From assembly GCA_944392515.1 (NCBI GenBank), contig CALXWV010000006.1:1-45768 (forward strand): a stretch of DNA of 45,768 nt, read 5' to 3'. The position numbers and the translations under genes are program-made. The first letter of the stretch is position 1; each line of letters starts with the position of its first letter. The DNA comes from an uncultured Clostridia bacterium (GTDB taxonomy: Bacteria; Bacillota; Clostridia; TANB77; CAG-508). The notes beneath the pieces were generated by a model. That model saw only the letters and a program-made list of their open reading frames with translations, was not told the DNA's origin and ran no database searches. This document shows, in pieces, positions 1 to 8,471 of the stretch.

Positions 1-1
1 A

Positions 2-106
2 GCAATAGTTAGAAGGACACCTGTAGAGGCAGTCCATATATTTTGGACCTATACCTTATTGCGCAAAACTTTGATTTCACGCAACTTCATATTGTTCTAT
101 TTATGA
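2..106 (+). other. possible 3' end of an ORF cut by the window edge
   Basis: Reading from base 2 the plus strand is open for 34 codons (beginning AIVRRTPVEAVHIFWTY) and closes at a TGA at 104-106. The stretch is visibly richer in G+C than the very AT-rich 380 bases after it, which would fit the tail of a gene starting left of the window. I do not recognise the peptide, and 34 open codons can arise by chance. Two short inverted repeats, GTCCA/TGGAC (32-36/44-48) and TTGCG/CGCAA (59-63/80-84), lie inside it. Confidence 0.2.
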
Positions 107-425
107 TATCTAATACCCCTATTTCTAACATACTATTAGTAAAATGTCAATTACTTTTCTAAATAATTTCTATATTGCTATTTCATTTCTATTCTATTAC
201 TTTTTTAATTAATTTAATTTTAAATAAATTTTCCCTACAATAGATTTTTCATATGATTATCAAGTTTAAATCTTCTTTATTTTTTATAATATTAATTCTT
301 ATATTCTATTTCTACGTATTTAATCATAATGAATTTTTATTACCCCTTTCCCCCTATCTTGCATATTTTAATTTTTACAAATGCTTTACTCTAAAAGATT
401 TTTTTGTAAAAATTAAATAAATAAT
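107..425. other. intergenic, no gene seen
   Basis: This is an extremely AT-rich stretch with no supportable reading frame on either strand and no recognisable RNA gene or riboswitch. It probably only separates whatever ends at the left edge from the dehydrogenase gene that starts at 484. Confidence 0.5.
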
Positions 426-453
426 TTGCTTTTGGGAAATGATATGATAGAAT
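426..453 (+). promoter_or_regulatory. probable sigma-A promoter of the DapB-like gene
   Basis: TTGCTT (426-431), a 16-base spacer and TAGAAT (448-453) resemble a housekeeping promoter. It sits about 30 bases before the ATG at 484, which also has a strong AAGGAGG ribosome binding site at 471-477. Confidence 0.45.
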
Positions 454-483
454 AAAAACAAATAAAATTTAAGGAGGTATCTT

Positions 484-1560
484 ATGGATAGAAAAGTTAA
501 GGTTGTTCAATATGGTGTAGGCAAAATGAGCGTATTTACAATGCGCTATGTATATGAAAATGGAGGTGAAATTGTTGGAGCAATAGATATTAATCCAAAT
601 GTTATCGGTAAAGATATTGGTGAAATAATGAATACTGAAAATAAAGGTATTATTGTTTCAAGTGCTGAAGATGCTAGAAAAGTATTAGAAGAAACTAGAC
701 CAGATATTTGTATTGTTACAACAATGAGTTTAATTAGCGATTTAGAAACTCCCCTTATGCTTTGTGCTGAACTTGGAATAAATGCAATTACAACTTGTGA
801 AGAGGCTTTCTTCCCTGCTAATTCAAATCCTAATTTAACTAATAAAATAGATGAACTTGCTAAAAAGAATAATTGTACAATTACAGGAAGTGGATATCAA
901 GATATATATTGGGGTCAATTAATTTCTTCAATTGCTGGTTCAACTCATAAAATAACTAAAATAAAAGGTTCTTCAAGTTACAATGTTGAAGAATATGGTA
1001 TTGCTCTTGCTAAAGCTCATGGAGCTGGTTTAACTCTAGATCAATTTGATAAAGAAGTTGCTTCTGTTGATAGAATAAGTGATGAAGAAAGACAAAAACT
1101 TATAGATAATGGTACTTATCTACCTTCATATATGTGGAATGTAAATGGATGGCTTTGTGAAAAATTAGGACTACATGTTATATCTCAATCACAAAAATGT
1201 GTTCCACAAACATATAAAGAAGATTTATATTCTTCTACATTAAATATGACTATAAAGTCTGGAGATGCTACTGGTATGAGTGCTGTTGTTACAACTGAAA
1301 CTAAAGAAGGAATAACTATTGAAAGTGAATGTATTGGTAAAGTTTATTCAAAAGAAGATTTTGATAAAAATGAATGGACAATTTTCGGTGAACCTAATAC
1401 TACTATTGTTGTATCAAGACCTAATACTGTTGAACTTACTTGTGCATCTATTGTAAATAGAATACCAGATGTAATTAATAGCCCTGCTGGATATATTCCT
1501 ACAAGTCAAATGGGAGAATTAAATTACAGAGTTAAACCTTTAAATGAATATATTAAATAA
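484..1560 (+). CDS. DapB-like NAD(P)-dependent dehydrogenase (2,4-diaminopentanoate dehydrogenase-like)
   Basis: This is a 358-residue oxidoreductase with an N-terminal Rossmann fold: a beta strand KVVQYGVG and the glycine turn GVGKMS at residues 11-16, followed by an acidic residue after strand 2 (AIDINP, about 33-38). The overall layout matches the dihydrodipicolinate-reductase-like group that contains 2,4-diaminopentanoate dehydrogenase of clostridial ornithine fermentation and related amino acid dehydrogenases. It is clearly longer than true DapB (about 250 residues). The substrate cannot be read from sequence, and no other gene of the ornithine pathway is nearby, so the pathway assignment is only a family-level guess. 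It stands alone on the plus strand, with its own promoter and a strong AAGGAGG site before ATG, and ends at a bidirectional terminator shared with the convergent neighbour. Confidence 0.7.
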   Translation: MDRKVKVVQYGVGKMSVFTMRYVYENGGEIVGAIDINPNVIGKDIGEIMNTENKGIIVSSAEDARKVLEETRPDICIVTTMSLISDLETPLMLCAELGINAITTCEEAFFPANSNPNLTNKIDELAKKNNCTITGSGYQDIYWGQLISSIAGSTHKITKIKGSSSYNVEEYGIALAKAHGAGLTLDQFDKEVASVDRISDEERQKLIDNGTYLPSYMWNVNGWLCEKLGLHVISQSQKCVPQTYKEDLYSSTLNMTIKSGDATGMSAVVTTETKEGITIESECIGKVYSKEDFDKNEWTIFGEPNTTIVVSRPNTVELTCASIVNRIPDVINSPAGYIPTSQMGELNYRVKPLNEYIK

Positions 1561-1578
1561 TAAATGATTATTAATTAT

Positions 1579-1624
1579 AAAAAATCTCGCAAATTCTGTA
1601 TTAGAATTATTGCGAGATTTTTTG
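1579..1624. terminator. bidirectional rho-independent terminator
   Basis: AAAATCTCGCAA (1581-1592) pairs with TTGCGAGATTTT (1610-1621), extended inside by AATTCT/AGAATT around a five-base loop. A T run follows on the plus strand and an A run precedes on the left, so it can serve both convergent genes. Confidence 0.85.
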
Positions 1625-1625
1625 T

Positions 1626-2123
1626 TTAATATTTACCCACATTCTCTATATGAATAAATCTAATTTTATCAAAATAATATTCTCCTATATTTTTTCCAAG
1701 TGCATCATATGTGTGTGTTGCAATTTGTATTTTATTTAAGTCATTTATATCTTCTATATTAATTATAAATAAACTATGACCAAAAATATTATTATTAAAA
1801 GATAATTGAGCTATATCTCCTATTTGAACCTCATTTTGATTTGCTACTTTTGCTCTAGGACCTACTCCTTTATTATTTATTAAAAAGTTATATAAAAATT
1901 CTACTCCAGTCCAAGAAGGAGATTTTTTATTACCATTAATGTAATACCAACCATTATTAAAATTATAATTCATTACTTTTGAACCAGCATATATACATTG
2001 AGAAATAAAATTAGTACAATCTCCTCCAATGGAATCAAAATCATAATACCTTGGATTTCTAGATAGAGCCCATTTTTTAGCATAATTTAAAGCAGATATT
2101 CTATCATATTTAATAGTTTTCAT
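1626..2123 (-). CDS. amidase_6-type putative cysteine amidase
   Basis: This is a protein of about 165 residues matching the putative amidase (amidase_6) family. It has an N-terminal Y-DRISALNYAKKWA helix, the signature GGDCTNFISQC carrying the presumed catalytic cysteine, and a GHSLFI motif with the presumed histidine. The family resembles NlpC/P60-type papain-fold peptidases and is common in Firmicutes, often in sporulation or envelope contexts, but the substrate is not established. No signal peptide or membrane segment is visible, so this copy would be cytoplasmic unless exported otherwise. I start it at the ATG at 2123 because an AGGTG site lies six bases upstream; the longer in-frame GTG at 2132 overlaps that site. 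It is the last gene of a minus-strand run behind the two-component system (gap 71 bases). Confidence 0.7.
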   Translation of the reverse strand: MKTIKYDRISALNYAKKWALSRNPRYYDFDSIGGDCTNFISQCIYAGSKVMNYNFNNGWYYINGNKKSPSWTGVEFLYNFLINNKGVGPRAKVANQNEVQIGDIAQLSFNNNIFGHSLFIINIEDINDLNKIQIATHTYDALGKNIGEYYFDKIRFIHIENVGKY

Positions 2124-2194
2124 AAATATCACCTAATTATATTTTATGGAAACTATTAATAAATGTTTATATTTTTAAATTTCATAATTAAAAC

Positions 2195-4210
2195 TTATTT
2201 AATATTCCATATAAGAATTGCTTTGAATAAATCACCATCTATTTCTATATTAAACTTACAATTTTGAAGTTCAGATAAGCTTTTAGCAATTGAAAGACCT
2301 AATCCGCTTCCTTCAGTAAATCTAGATTTATCTCCTCTAACAAATCTTTGCATAAGCTCATCAGCTGAAATATTTAGTTTTTCTTTTGATATATTTTTTA
2401 TTTCAAGTTTTATTTCATTATCACCTTTATTTAATGATATATAAACTCTTGTATTATCCATTGCATATTTTGATACATTACTATATAAATTTTCAATTAT
2501 TCTATACATGTATCTATTATCCGCTTCTATATTTACACTATTATCTGGCAGTTCTAAATCTATACTTAAATTCTTTTCATCAAATTTGTCTTTAAATTCG
2601 CCTGTAACCTGTTTTAAAAGCTCACTTAAGTTAATCTCCTCTATATTTAATTTTACATTGCCTGATGAGGCTTTTGAAGCTTCTACTAAGTCTTCAATTA
2701 ATTTTTTTAATCTTTGAGATTTACTATCTAATACATTTAAATATTCTAAAGCTTTTTCATCTTTTATATCTTCTTGTTTTAATAAATCTACATAGTTTAT
2801 AATTGATGTTAAAGGCGTTTTTATATCATGAGATACATTAGTTATAAGCTCAGTTTTTAATCTTTCTGATTTTAATTTTTCTTGTATTGCATTATTAAAA
2901 CCATTTGAAATATCATTTACATATATTGCAAGTTCTTTTAGTGTTCCTTTTAATTCATTTGTATCTAAATTAATATTAGAATTACCCATATATATTTCAT
3001 GAAGTGCATTTTTTATTTTATTTAATCTTTTATTAAATTGTAATAATAAATATAATGTCCATATCCAAAATGCTAATAATATTAAAAAGCTTATTCCTGT
3101 AAAAAATGTTAGTCCAAGTATACTGCTTATTACGATAAAAATAATATAAAAAATTATTATATTTCTTTGAGAAGGACTTTTATCTAATACTCTATCAGAT
3201 GCATTATGCAAATATTTTTTTATTCTGTTGTATATTTTATATACTAAAAAACTGTGCCAAAATTCTTTTGCTTTTATTCTTCTAATTGTACTATCTACAA
3301 TTATTGCAAGTGAGATATATGCTCCTATATATCCAATAAATAATAATGAAATTACTAAATTTGTAGGTATATTTGCATATAATAAAATAACTTCAAAAAA
3401 GCTAAAGCACATTCCAAATATAGTAAAAAATACTATTAATAATAATTCATAAGGGAATCTATCTAAAGCTGTTAGATGTATCTTACTTGCGGTTTTACTA
3501 TGTCCAATCGACCATAGTAAGTAAACTATTATTATACATAGTAAAACAATATCTACAGGTATTAAGATATCTGCTAAAAATGGTACATAATCAAATATAC
3601 TAAGAAGAGTAAAACCAACTTTTATATAATTTGAAAAATCAAAATTATCTATATCTAGATAGCTATATATACTGTATTTAGTAATATAACTAATATCTCC
3701 AAATGAAGATATTAAGTATTTAATTTTATTTTTGCTTAATGTAACAATATTAGTAGATATACTATCTTTATTTTCATATATCCAATACATTTTTTTATTT
3801 GAAAATGTTTTCGTATCTTCTAAATAATTCGAAGACTGAACGTTTGTATATAGTTCATTTGTCTCATTATTTATTATTATATATTTAATATACGAAGTAA
3901 TATCATTGTGGATAAATTCATAATCTGTATAATATATGTTATCTTCTATTTTGCTATAAATTCCATTATTGTTTTCCTCGATATAACCATTATCTATTCT
4001 TCTTATATTAGATATTAAATTAGATATGTATTCATAAGAAAATCCACTAGAATTGAAATATGACTCTTTTAAATTATTACTATTATCATATTCATTACTT
4101 AAACTAATATATATTATACTTAATATTAAAGATGCTACAATAATAGGTAATAAAATGTATGATACTGCTTTTAAGAAAAAAGAATTTTTAATAGCTTGCA
4201 TTTTTGTCAT
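2195..4210 (-). CDS. membrane sensor histidine kinase
   Basis: This 671-residue sensor kinase has a first membrane segment at about 13-38, an extracytoplasmic loop of about 160 residues, then several membrane segments between about 200 and 390. The cytoplasmic kinase core follows: a HisKA helix with phospho-acceptor His461 (NVSHDIKTPLTS), an N box at ENLYSNVSKYA (573-583) and the ATP-lid motif GSGLGLS (634-640). It should autophosphorylate and pass phosphate to the response regulator encoded 16 bases upstream. The loop has no domain I recognise, so the signal is unknown; multi-pass kinases of this shape in clostridia often sense envelope stress or peptide antibiotics, but that is inference. 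The start has an AAAGGA site ten bases upstream. Confidence 0.9.
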   Translation of the reverse strand: MTKMQAIKNSFFLKAVSYILLPIIVASLILSIIYISLSNEYDNSNNLKESYFNSSGFSYEYISNLISNIRRIDNGYIEENNNGIYSKIEDNIYYTDYEFIHNDITSYIKYIIINNETNELYTNVQSSNYLEDTKTFSNKKMYWIYENKDSISTNIVTLSKNKIKYLISSFGDISYITKYSIYSYLDIDNFDFSNYIKVGFTLLSIFDYVPFLADILIPVDIVLLCIIIVYLLWSIGHSKTASKIHLTALDRFPYELLLIVFFTIFGMCFSFFEVILLYANIPTNLVISLLFIGYIGAYISLAIIVDSTIRRIKAKEFWHSFLVYKIYNRIKKYLHNASDRVLDKSPSQRNIIIFYIIFIVISSILGLTFFTGISFLILLAFWIWTLYLLLQFNKRLNKIKNALHEIYMGNSNINLDTNELKGTLKELAIYVNDISNGFNNAIQEKLKSERLKTELITNVSHDIKTPLTSIINYVDLLKQEDIKDEKALEYLNVLDSKSQRLKKLIEDLVEASKASSGNVKLNIEEINLSELLKQVTGEFKDKFDEKNLSIDLELPDNSVNIEADNRYMYRIIENLYSNVSKYAMDNTRVYISLNKGDNEIKLEIKNISKEKLNISADELMQRFVRGDKSRFTEGSGLGLSIAKSLSELQNCKFNIEIDGDLFKAILIWNIK

Positions 4211-4226
4211 TATATATTTTTCCTTT

Positions 4227-4931
4227 CTATTTTATATCTTCTATTTTATATCCAATTCCCCAAATAACTTTTAAATATTTAGGTTCTTTTGGATTTATTT
4301 CTATCTTTTCTCTTATGTGCCTTATATGCACAGCAATAATGTTTTCAGCTGCAAAGCTATCCTCATTCCATACATTTTCATATATCTCAGAGATTGAATA
4401 TACTTTTCCTTTATTCTTAAGCAAAAACTTTAAAATATTATATTCTGTTGCTGTTAATTTAATTTCTTTTTCATCAACGGTTACTTTTTTAGTTTCATTG
4501 TTTAATATTAAGCCACCACTTGTGTATATTTCTTCACCAACATTTTGAGACTTATTTATACTTCCTAATTTAACATATCTTCTAATATTAGAATTAACCC
4601 TTGCTACTAGTTCTAAAGGATTAAAAGGTTTAGTAATATAATCATCTGCACCTATTTCTAATCCAGATATTTTATCATAATCTTCAGATTTGGCAGAAAG
4701 AAGTATTACAGGAATGGAATAATCTTTTCTTATTTTCTCTAAAGTTGTAAGTCCATCTTGATTTGGCATCATTATATCTAATATTACTAAATGTATTTCA
4801 TTTTGCTTTATTAAGTTTATAGCTTCAATTCCATCATATGCCTTTATTACAGAATATCCTTCTCTTTTTAAATATATTTCTATTGCTTTTACAATTTCTT
4901 TATCATCATCTACAACTAAAATATTATACAT
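4227..4931 (-). CDS. OmpR-family response regulator
   Basis: This 234-residue protein has a receiver domain (1-115) and an OmpR/PhoB winged helix DNA-binding domain (about 128-234). Receiver landmarks are all present: acidic pocket DDD 8-10, phospho-acceptor Asp52 (ILDIMMPNQDG), Ser79 in LLSAKSED and Lys101 in KPFNP. The winged-helix part shows the usual LTATEYNILKFLLKN and VWNEDSFAAENIIAVHIRHIREKI signatures. It is encoded directly before the histidine kinase gene, with 16 bases between them, so they form a two-component pair. It lies 106 bases after nnrD with no clear terminator in the gap, so it may have its own promoter or be read from upstream. Its target genes are unknown; the amidase_6 gene just downstream is one candidate. 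Confidence 0.93.
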   Translation of the reverse strand: MYNILVVDDDKEIVKAIEIYLKREGYSVIKAYDGIEAINLIKQNEIHLVILDIMMPNQDGLTTLEKIRKDYSIPVILLSAKSEDYDKISGLEIGADDYITKPFNPLELVARVNSNIRRYVKLGSINKSQNVGEEIYTSGGLILNNETKKVTVDEKEIKLTATEYNILKFLLKNKGKVYSISEIYENVWNEDSFAAENIIAVHIRHIREKIEINPKEPKYLKVIWGIGYKIEDIK

Positions 4932-5037
4932 TATTTTATCCCCTTTTTATTTAAGTTTTAATTATAACCTATAATTATCTATTTATTATATTAACATTTG
5001 ATTATTAAATTAAATTATATTATTTATTAAGAAATTA

Positions 5038-5937
5038 TTAATTTTTAGTATTTCTAATGGTTTTAATAGCTTCTGGAATGCACTCTATTGTATCATGTGC
5101 TCTCATTGCTATATCTGTATATTTTTCTTCTGCAATTTCACCAGCTAGGCCATTTATATACGCACATGTTGAAACTAATTTAACAGATGGATCAAAACTT
5201 CCTAGCATTCCAACTATTATTCCAGATAAAACATCCCCGCTTCCAGCAGTAGCCATACCGGCTCCGCCTTTATTTATTAAATAAGTATCTATTCCATCCG
5301 TTACAATAGTAGTATGTCCTTTTAGAAGCAGTATAACTTTATGCTCTTTAGCATATTTTTTAGCAAATTTAATTGGATTTTTCTTGATATCTTCAATACT
5401 AATTTTACTTAACCTTTCAAATTCCTTTAAATGAGGAGTTAGAATTACTTTACATTTGGTATTAAGAAGTATTTCATCATTCATTTTAGATAATGTATTT
5501 AAACCATCAGCATCAATAACGACAGGAATTGAATAGTTATCTAATATATACTTAAGTATTTCTATATTATCTTCATTCTCTCCCCACCCCATTCCTATTG
5601 CTAATGCTTTAATTTTGTTTAATGCTTTGTCTATATTGGAAGGAGAAAATATGATGTGTGAATTATTATCCTTAAGTTGAAAAATTGTAGCTTCTAGTAA
5701 ATATGGCATAATACTTTGCTCAATGCTTTTAGGTATTATTAATCTAGTAACACCAGAGCCGCTTCTAATAGATGCTGCACTTAAGTTTGCAAGTTTTACT
5801 GCGCCTGAATACATATTGCATCCACCAAGTATCCCAATGTAGCCAAAATCTCCTTTATTACTATCTTTATTTCTCTCTTTAACAAATTCTTTACAATCTT
5901 TTATATTAAATTCACTAACATTATTTATTTCTTTCAT
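5038..5937 (-). CDS. nnrD: ADP-dependent NAD(P)H-hydrate dehydratase
   Basis: This 299-residue carbohydrate-kinase-fold enzyme repairs hydrated NAD(P)H, dehydrating NADHX and NADPHX with ADP as energy donor. Family landmarks are GGCNMYSGAVKLA (38-50), DADGLN (142-147), TPHLKEF (167-173), KGH (206-208) and the catalytic anion-hole motif ATAGSGDVLSG with Asp235. Only the dehydratase half is present; the N-terminal epimerase (NnrE) domain that is fused to it in many bacteria is missing and is not next door. The start is the ATG at 5937, seven bases after AGGAGA; the longer frame would begin with a TTG that has no usable ribosome binding site. It follows the EAL-domain gene by 46 bases, so the two may be cotranscribed. 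Confidence 0.9.
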   Translation of the reverse strand: MKEINNVSEFNIKDCKEFVKERNKDSNKGDFGYIGILGGCNMYSGAVKLANLSAASIRSGSGVTRLIIPKSIEQSIMPYLLEATIFQLKDNNSHIIFSPSNIDKALNKIKALAIGMGWGENEDNIEILKYILDNYSIPVVIDADGLNTLSKMNDEILLNTKCKVILTPHLKEFERLSKISIEDIKKNPIKFAKKYAKEHKVILLLKGHTTIVTDGIDTYLINKGGAGMATAGSGDVLSGIIVGMLGSFDPSVKLVSTCAYINGLAGEIAEEKYTDIAMRAHDTIECIPEAIKTIRNTKN

Positions 5938-5983
5938 ATCTATCTCTCCTATTTTTATCAATTCCTATTAATAATAGCATATA

Positions 5984-7321
5984 TTATGTTTTATTGCAAA
6001 AGTTTATAAATTCTTCTAAACTTAATGGCTTAGAATAGTAATATCCCTGTACAATATCACACCCCATATTTCTTAAAGTTTCTACTTGCTCTTTTGTTTC
6101 TACACCTTCTGCAACAGTCTTTATATTAAAATCTTTAGCCATATTTATTATATATCTAACTATATTGCTAGTACCAATTTTATCTATAAATGACTTGTCT
6201 ATTTTTAGTACATCAATAGTTAAATCTTGTAACATACTAAGAGAAGAATAACCTGTTCCAAAATCATCTAGTGAAATATTAAATCCTTTTTGCTTCATTT
6301 CTCTTGTTATACTAGCTAAACTGATTCCTTTAAATACTGATGCACTTTCTGTTATTTCAAGTTCTATCATGTTAAGTGGAATGTTTATCTTATTTGTCAT
6401 ATTTAAATAATCATCTATAAAATTATCATATGAAAAGTGTTCCTTTGAAACATTTATTGAAGCGGTAATATATTGAATATCTGATTTATTAGTAAAATAA
6501 TTATTTTCTCTTAAGAGGTTATTTATATACTTTATATCTTGGCATGCCTTTTTAAAAACATATTTATCTAATTTTATTATAAATCTATTTTTTTCAAATA
6601 AAGGTATAAAATCATTTGGTTGAATAAATGTATCATTTCTAAACCATCTAACTAAAGCCTCACAAGAAACAACTTTATTAGTTTTAAGTTCAATCTTAGG
6701 TTGATAATATACCTTAAATTCTTCATTTTTCAAAGCTTCTTCCATTATTTCTTCTAATTTATGTTCTTTTATTATTTCTTTTTCTGTATTTTCATTGTAT
6801 ACATTAAATTTAGTATTATAATCTCCGATTATTTCATCATGTGCTGTTAATGCTTTGTCTATTGCTATAAGTATATTTTCACTATTTTGGGCTTTATATA
6901 CACCAATTATAGGGTAGATATTATATGTTTCATTTTCAACATTTATATGTCTTAAATTATTAAATAAATTATCTGCAATTATATTTATGTTATCGTTTGT
7001 TTCTATTATAATTGCAAATATATCATTAGCAAATCTAGATATAATATTATTGTAGTTTACTAATAAATTTGTAATCTTTTTTGCAAGTTCGATTATTAAT
7101 TTTCTTCCTACGTCATGACCATAATATTGATTAAGTGCTCTAAATTTTTCTAAATCTAATATTAAAATATATTTTGGTATATTATTATCCTTTAAAAGTA
7201 CTTCTTGTGCTTCTTGACAAAAATAATAATAGTTGCCAAGTTCAGTAATTGGGTCAATATATGCTAAATTATACAAACTTTTCTTTTTTAATTTATTAAA
7301 AGGCAAATAAAATCTTTTCAT
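5984..7321 (-). CDS. degenerate GGDEF - EAL cyclic-di-GMP phosphodiesterase
   Basis: This 445-residue protein joins a diguanylate-cyclase-like domain (about 18-175) to an EAL domain (about 190-442). The cyclase domain keeps the opening YIDPITELGN but its active-site signature is FANDIF (97-102) instead of GGDEF, so it should not make c-di-GMP; such domains may instead bind GTP. The EAL half looks intact: EAL at 221-223, ELEITES (320-326), DDFGTGYSS (352-360), AEGVET with Glu405, and QGYYYSKPL (425-433). It should therefore hydrolyse c-di-GMP to pGpG. There is no membrane segment or other sensor domain, so it is a soluble enzyme. It begins a minus-strand run with nnrD and is divergent from the small secreted gene at 7463. 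Confidence 0.9.
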   Translation of the reverse strand: MKRFYLPFNKLKKKSLYNLAYIDPITELGNYYYFCQEAQEVLLKDNNIPKYILILDLEKFRALNQYYGHDVGRKLIIELAKKITNLLVNYNNIISRFANDIFAIIIETNDNINIIADNLFNNLRHINVENETYNIYPIIGVYKAQNSENILIAIDKALTAHDEIIGDYNTKFNVYNENTEKEIIKEHKLEEIMEEALKNEEFKVYYQPKIELKTNKVVSCEALVRWFRNDTFIQPNDFIPLFEKNRFIIKLDKYVFKKACQDIKYINNLLRENNYFTNKSDIQYITASINVSKEHFSYDNFIDDYLNMTNKINIPLNMIELEITESASVFKGISLASITREMKQKGFNISLDDFGTGYSSLSMLQDLTIDVLKIDKSFIDKIGTSNIVRYIINMAKDFNIKTVAEGVETKEQVETLRNMGCDIVQGYYYSKPLSLEEFINFCNKT

Positions 7322-7400
7322 AAATTAAATATTGTCCTTTCTTAGAATATATACTTATTTTGTCTTAATTTAACATTTTTATGTCATTTTCAAAAAAGTA

Positions 7401-7429
7401 TGGACATTTTTTATTTTATATATTATTAT
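7401..7429 (+). promoter_or_regulatory. probable promoter of the small secreted gene
   Basis: TGGACA (7401-7406), a 17-base spacer and TATTAT (7424-7429) lie 34 bases before an ATG that has a perfect AGGAGG site at 7449-7454. Confidence 0.5.
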
Positions 7430-7462
7430 ATTAATGTTAATAAACTTTAGGAGGAATTGATT

Positions 7463-7828
7463 ATGTTGAATATTAAGAAAATTTTAGTTTTAGTTATAAC
7501 AATTTTATTTTGTACAAGCTTTGTATTTGCTTCAAATATTGATATGAATTTAACTAGTGGAAATACAGTTTCAAATGATACTTCATTAAATAATACAGTA
7601 ACAAATGAAACTAATACAACAACAAACAGTACAGTAGGTAATACTGTTTCAAACACAATATCAAATTATACAACTGAAACAAATGCAAATGTGCAGAGTG
7701 TAAATAATATAAACAACCTTTCAAGTTCTACTCTTGAAATTAATCAAATATTAAATATATTTTTAATTGCAATTGGTCTAATTTTAGTATTACTTGCTAT
7801 TGCAATATTAATAAGATTAAGAAAATAA
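7463..7828 (+). CDS. small Asn/Thr/Ser-rich secreted protein with C-terminal membrane anchor
   Basis: This 121-residue protein starts with a typical signal peptide (lysines, a hydrophobic core ILVLVITILFCTSFVFA, then a cut site around FAS). The middle, about residues 25-85, is low-complexity and rich in Asn, Thr, Ser and Val with repeated units such as NTVSN and TNETN. The C-terminus is one membrane segment (about 95-116) ending in RLRK. I recognise no domain; it would sit outside the membrane held by its tail and may be modified or act as a spacer. Start choice: AGGAGG lies eight bases before the ATG at 7463, while the longer frame starts at a TTG too close to that site. It is a single plus-strand gene with its own promoter and terminator. 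The layout resembles the protein at 11897-12321. Confidence 0.7.
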   Translation: MLNIKKILVLVITILFCTSFVFASNIDMNLTSGNTVSNDTSLNNTVTNETNTTTNSTVGNTVSNTISNYTTETNANVQSVNNINNLSSSTLEINQILNIFLIAIGLILVLLAIAILIRLRK

Positions 7829-7903
7829 TTTAATTTATTATATAATGCTGTTAAGCAATCATTTCTATTAATAAGAAATAAAAAAGTAAAATAATTATAA
7901 AAT

Positions 7904-7936
7904 AAGAAGGAAAGTTTAAATCTTCCCTTCTTTTAT
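7904..7936. terminator. terminator between convergent genes
   Basis: AAGAAGGAAAG (7904-7914) pairs with CTTCCCTTCTT (7922-7932) apart from one central mismatch, followed by TTATTT on the plus strand. It ends the small secreted gene and probably also stops smpB transcription arriving from the right. Confidence 0.65.
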
Positions 7937-8000
7937 TTATTTTCTATATTTATATTATTTTATCTTTATTAATAAGTTTCTTTTAATTTAACAATAAAAT

Positions 8001-8456
8001 TTATTGCTTCATATATCTTTCTATTTTTCTTTGAGCTTCTTTCTTCTTTAAATCCTCACGTTTATCATATAATTTTTTTCCTCTTCCTATACCTAATTCT
8101 AATTTAACAAAATTTCCTTTGAAATATATTTTTGTAGGAACTAATGCGAAACCTTTTTGAGTTGTCATACCAATTAATTTATGTATTTCTCTTTTATTTA
8201 GTAATAATTTTTTTGGTCGAAGCGGATCTTTATTATAGATATTTCCGTGTTCATAAGGACTGATGCTCATAGAATAAACAAAAACTTCACCGTTTTTTTC
8301 AATAGTAGCATAACTATCTTTTAAATTTACTTTTCCAGCTCTAATTGATTTTATTTCTGTTCCATATAATACAATACCAGTTTCTATTGTTTCTAATATA
8401 TCGAAATTATGATATGCATTTGGATTCTTTGCAATTATCTTATTATCTTTATTCAT
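8001..8456 (-). CDS. smpB: SsrA-binding protein SmpB
   Basis: This 151-residue protein is a full-length SmpB. It binds tmRNA (SsrA) and delivers it to ribosomes stalled on broken messages. Visible family blocks are [39 protein letters not shown], the SPYEHGN loop, [15 protein letters not shown], and the basic tail [20 protein letters not shown] that enters the mRNA channel. A GAGGG site precedes the ATG. It follows the amidase gene by 15 bases, so the two are probably cotranscribed. The tmRNA gene itself, often nearby in Firmicutes, is not apparent in this window. Confidence 0.97.
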   Translation of the reverse strand: MNKDNKIIAKNPNAYHNFDILETIETGIVLYGTEIKSIRAGKVNLKDSYATIEKNGEVFVYSMSISPYEHGNIYNKDPLRPKKLLLNKREIHKLIGMTTQKGFALVPTKIYFKGNFVKLELGIGRGKKLYDKREDLKKKEAQRKIERYMKQ

Positions 8457-8471
8457 ATAACCCTCTTAATT

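Noticed and set aside
2386..2717. Plus-strand frames inside the histidine kinase gene
   Set aside because: They are antisense to a well-supported kinase, rich in Leu, Tyr and His as expected for shadows of AT-rich coding DNA, and have no ribosome binding sites.
7447..7656. Minus-strand frame opposite the small secreted gene
   Set aside because: The plus-strand gene has a promoter, AGGAGG and a signal peptide; the antisense frame has none and its repetitive Val/Phe content mirrors the Asn/Thr repeats.
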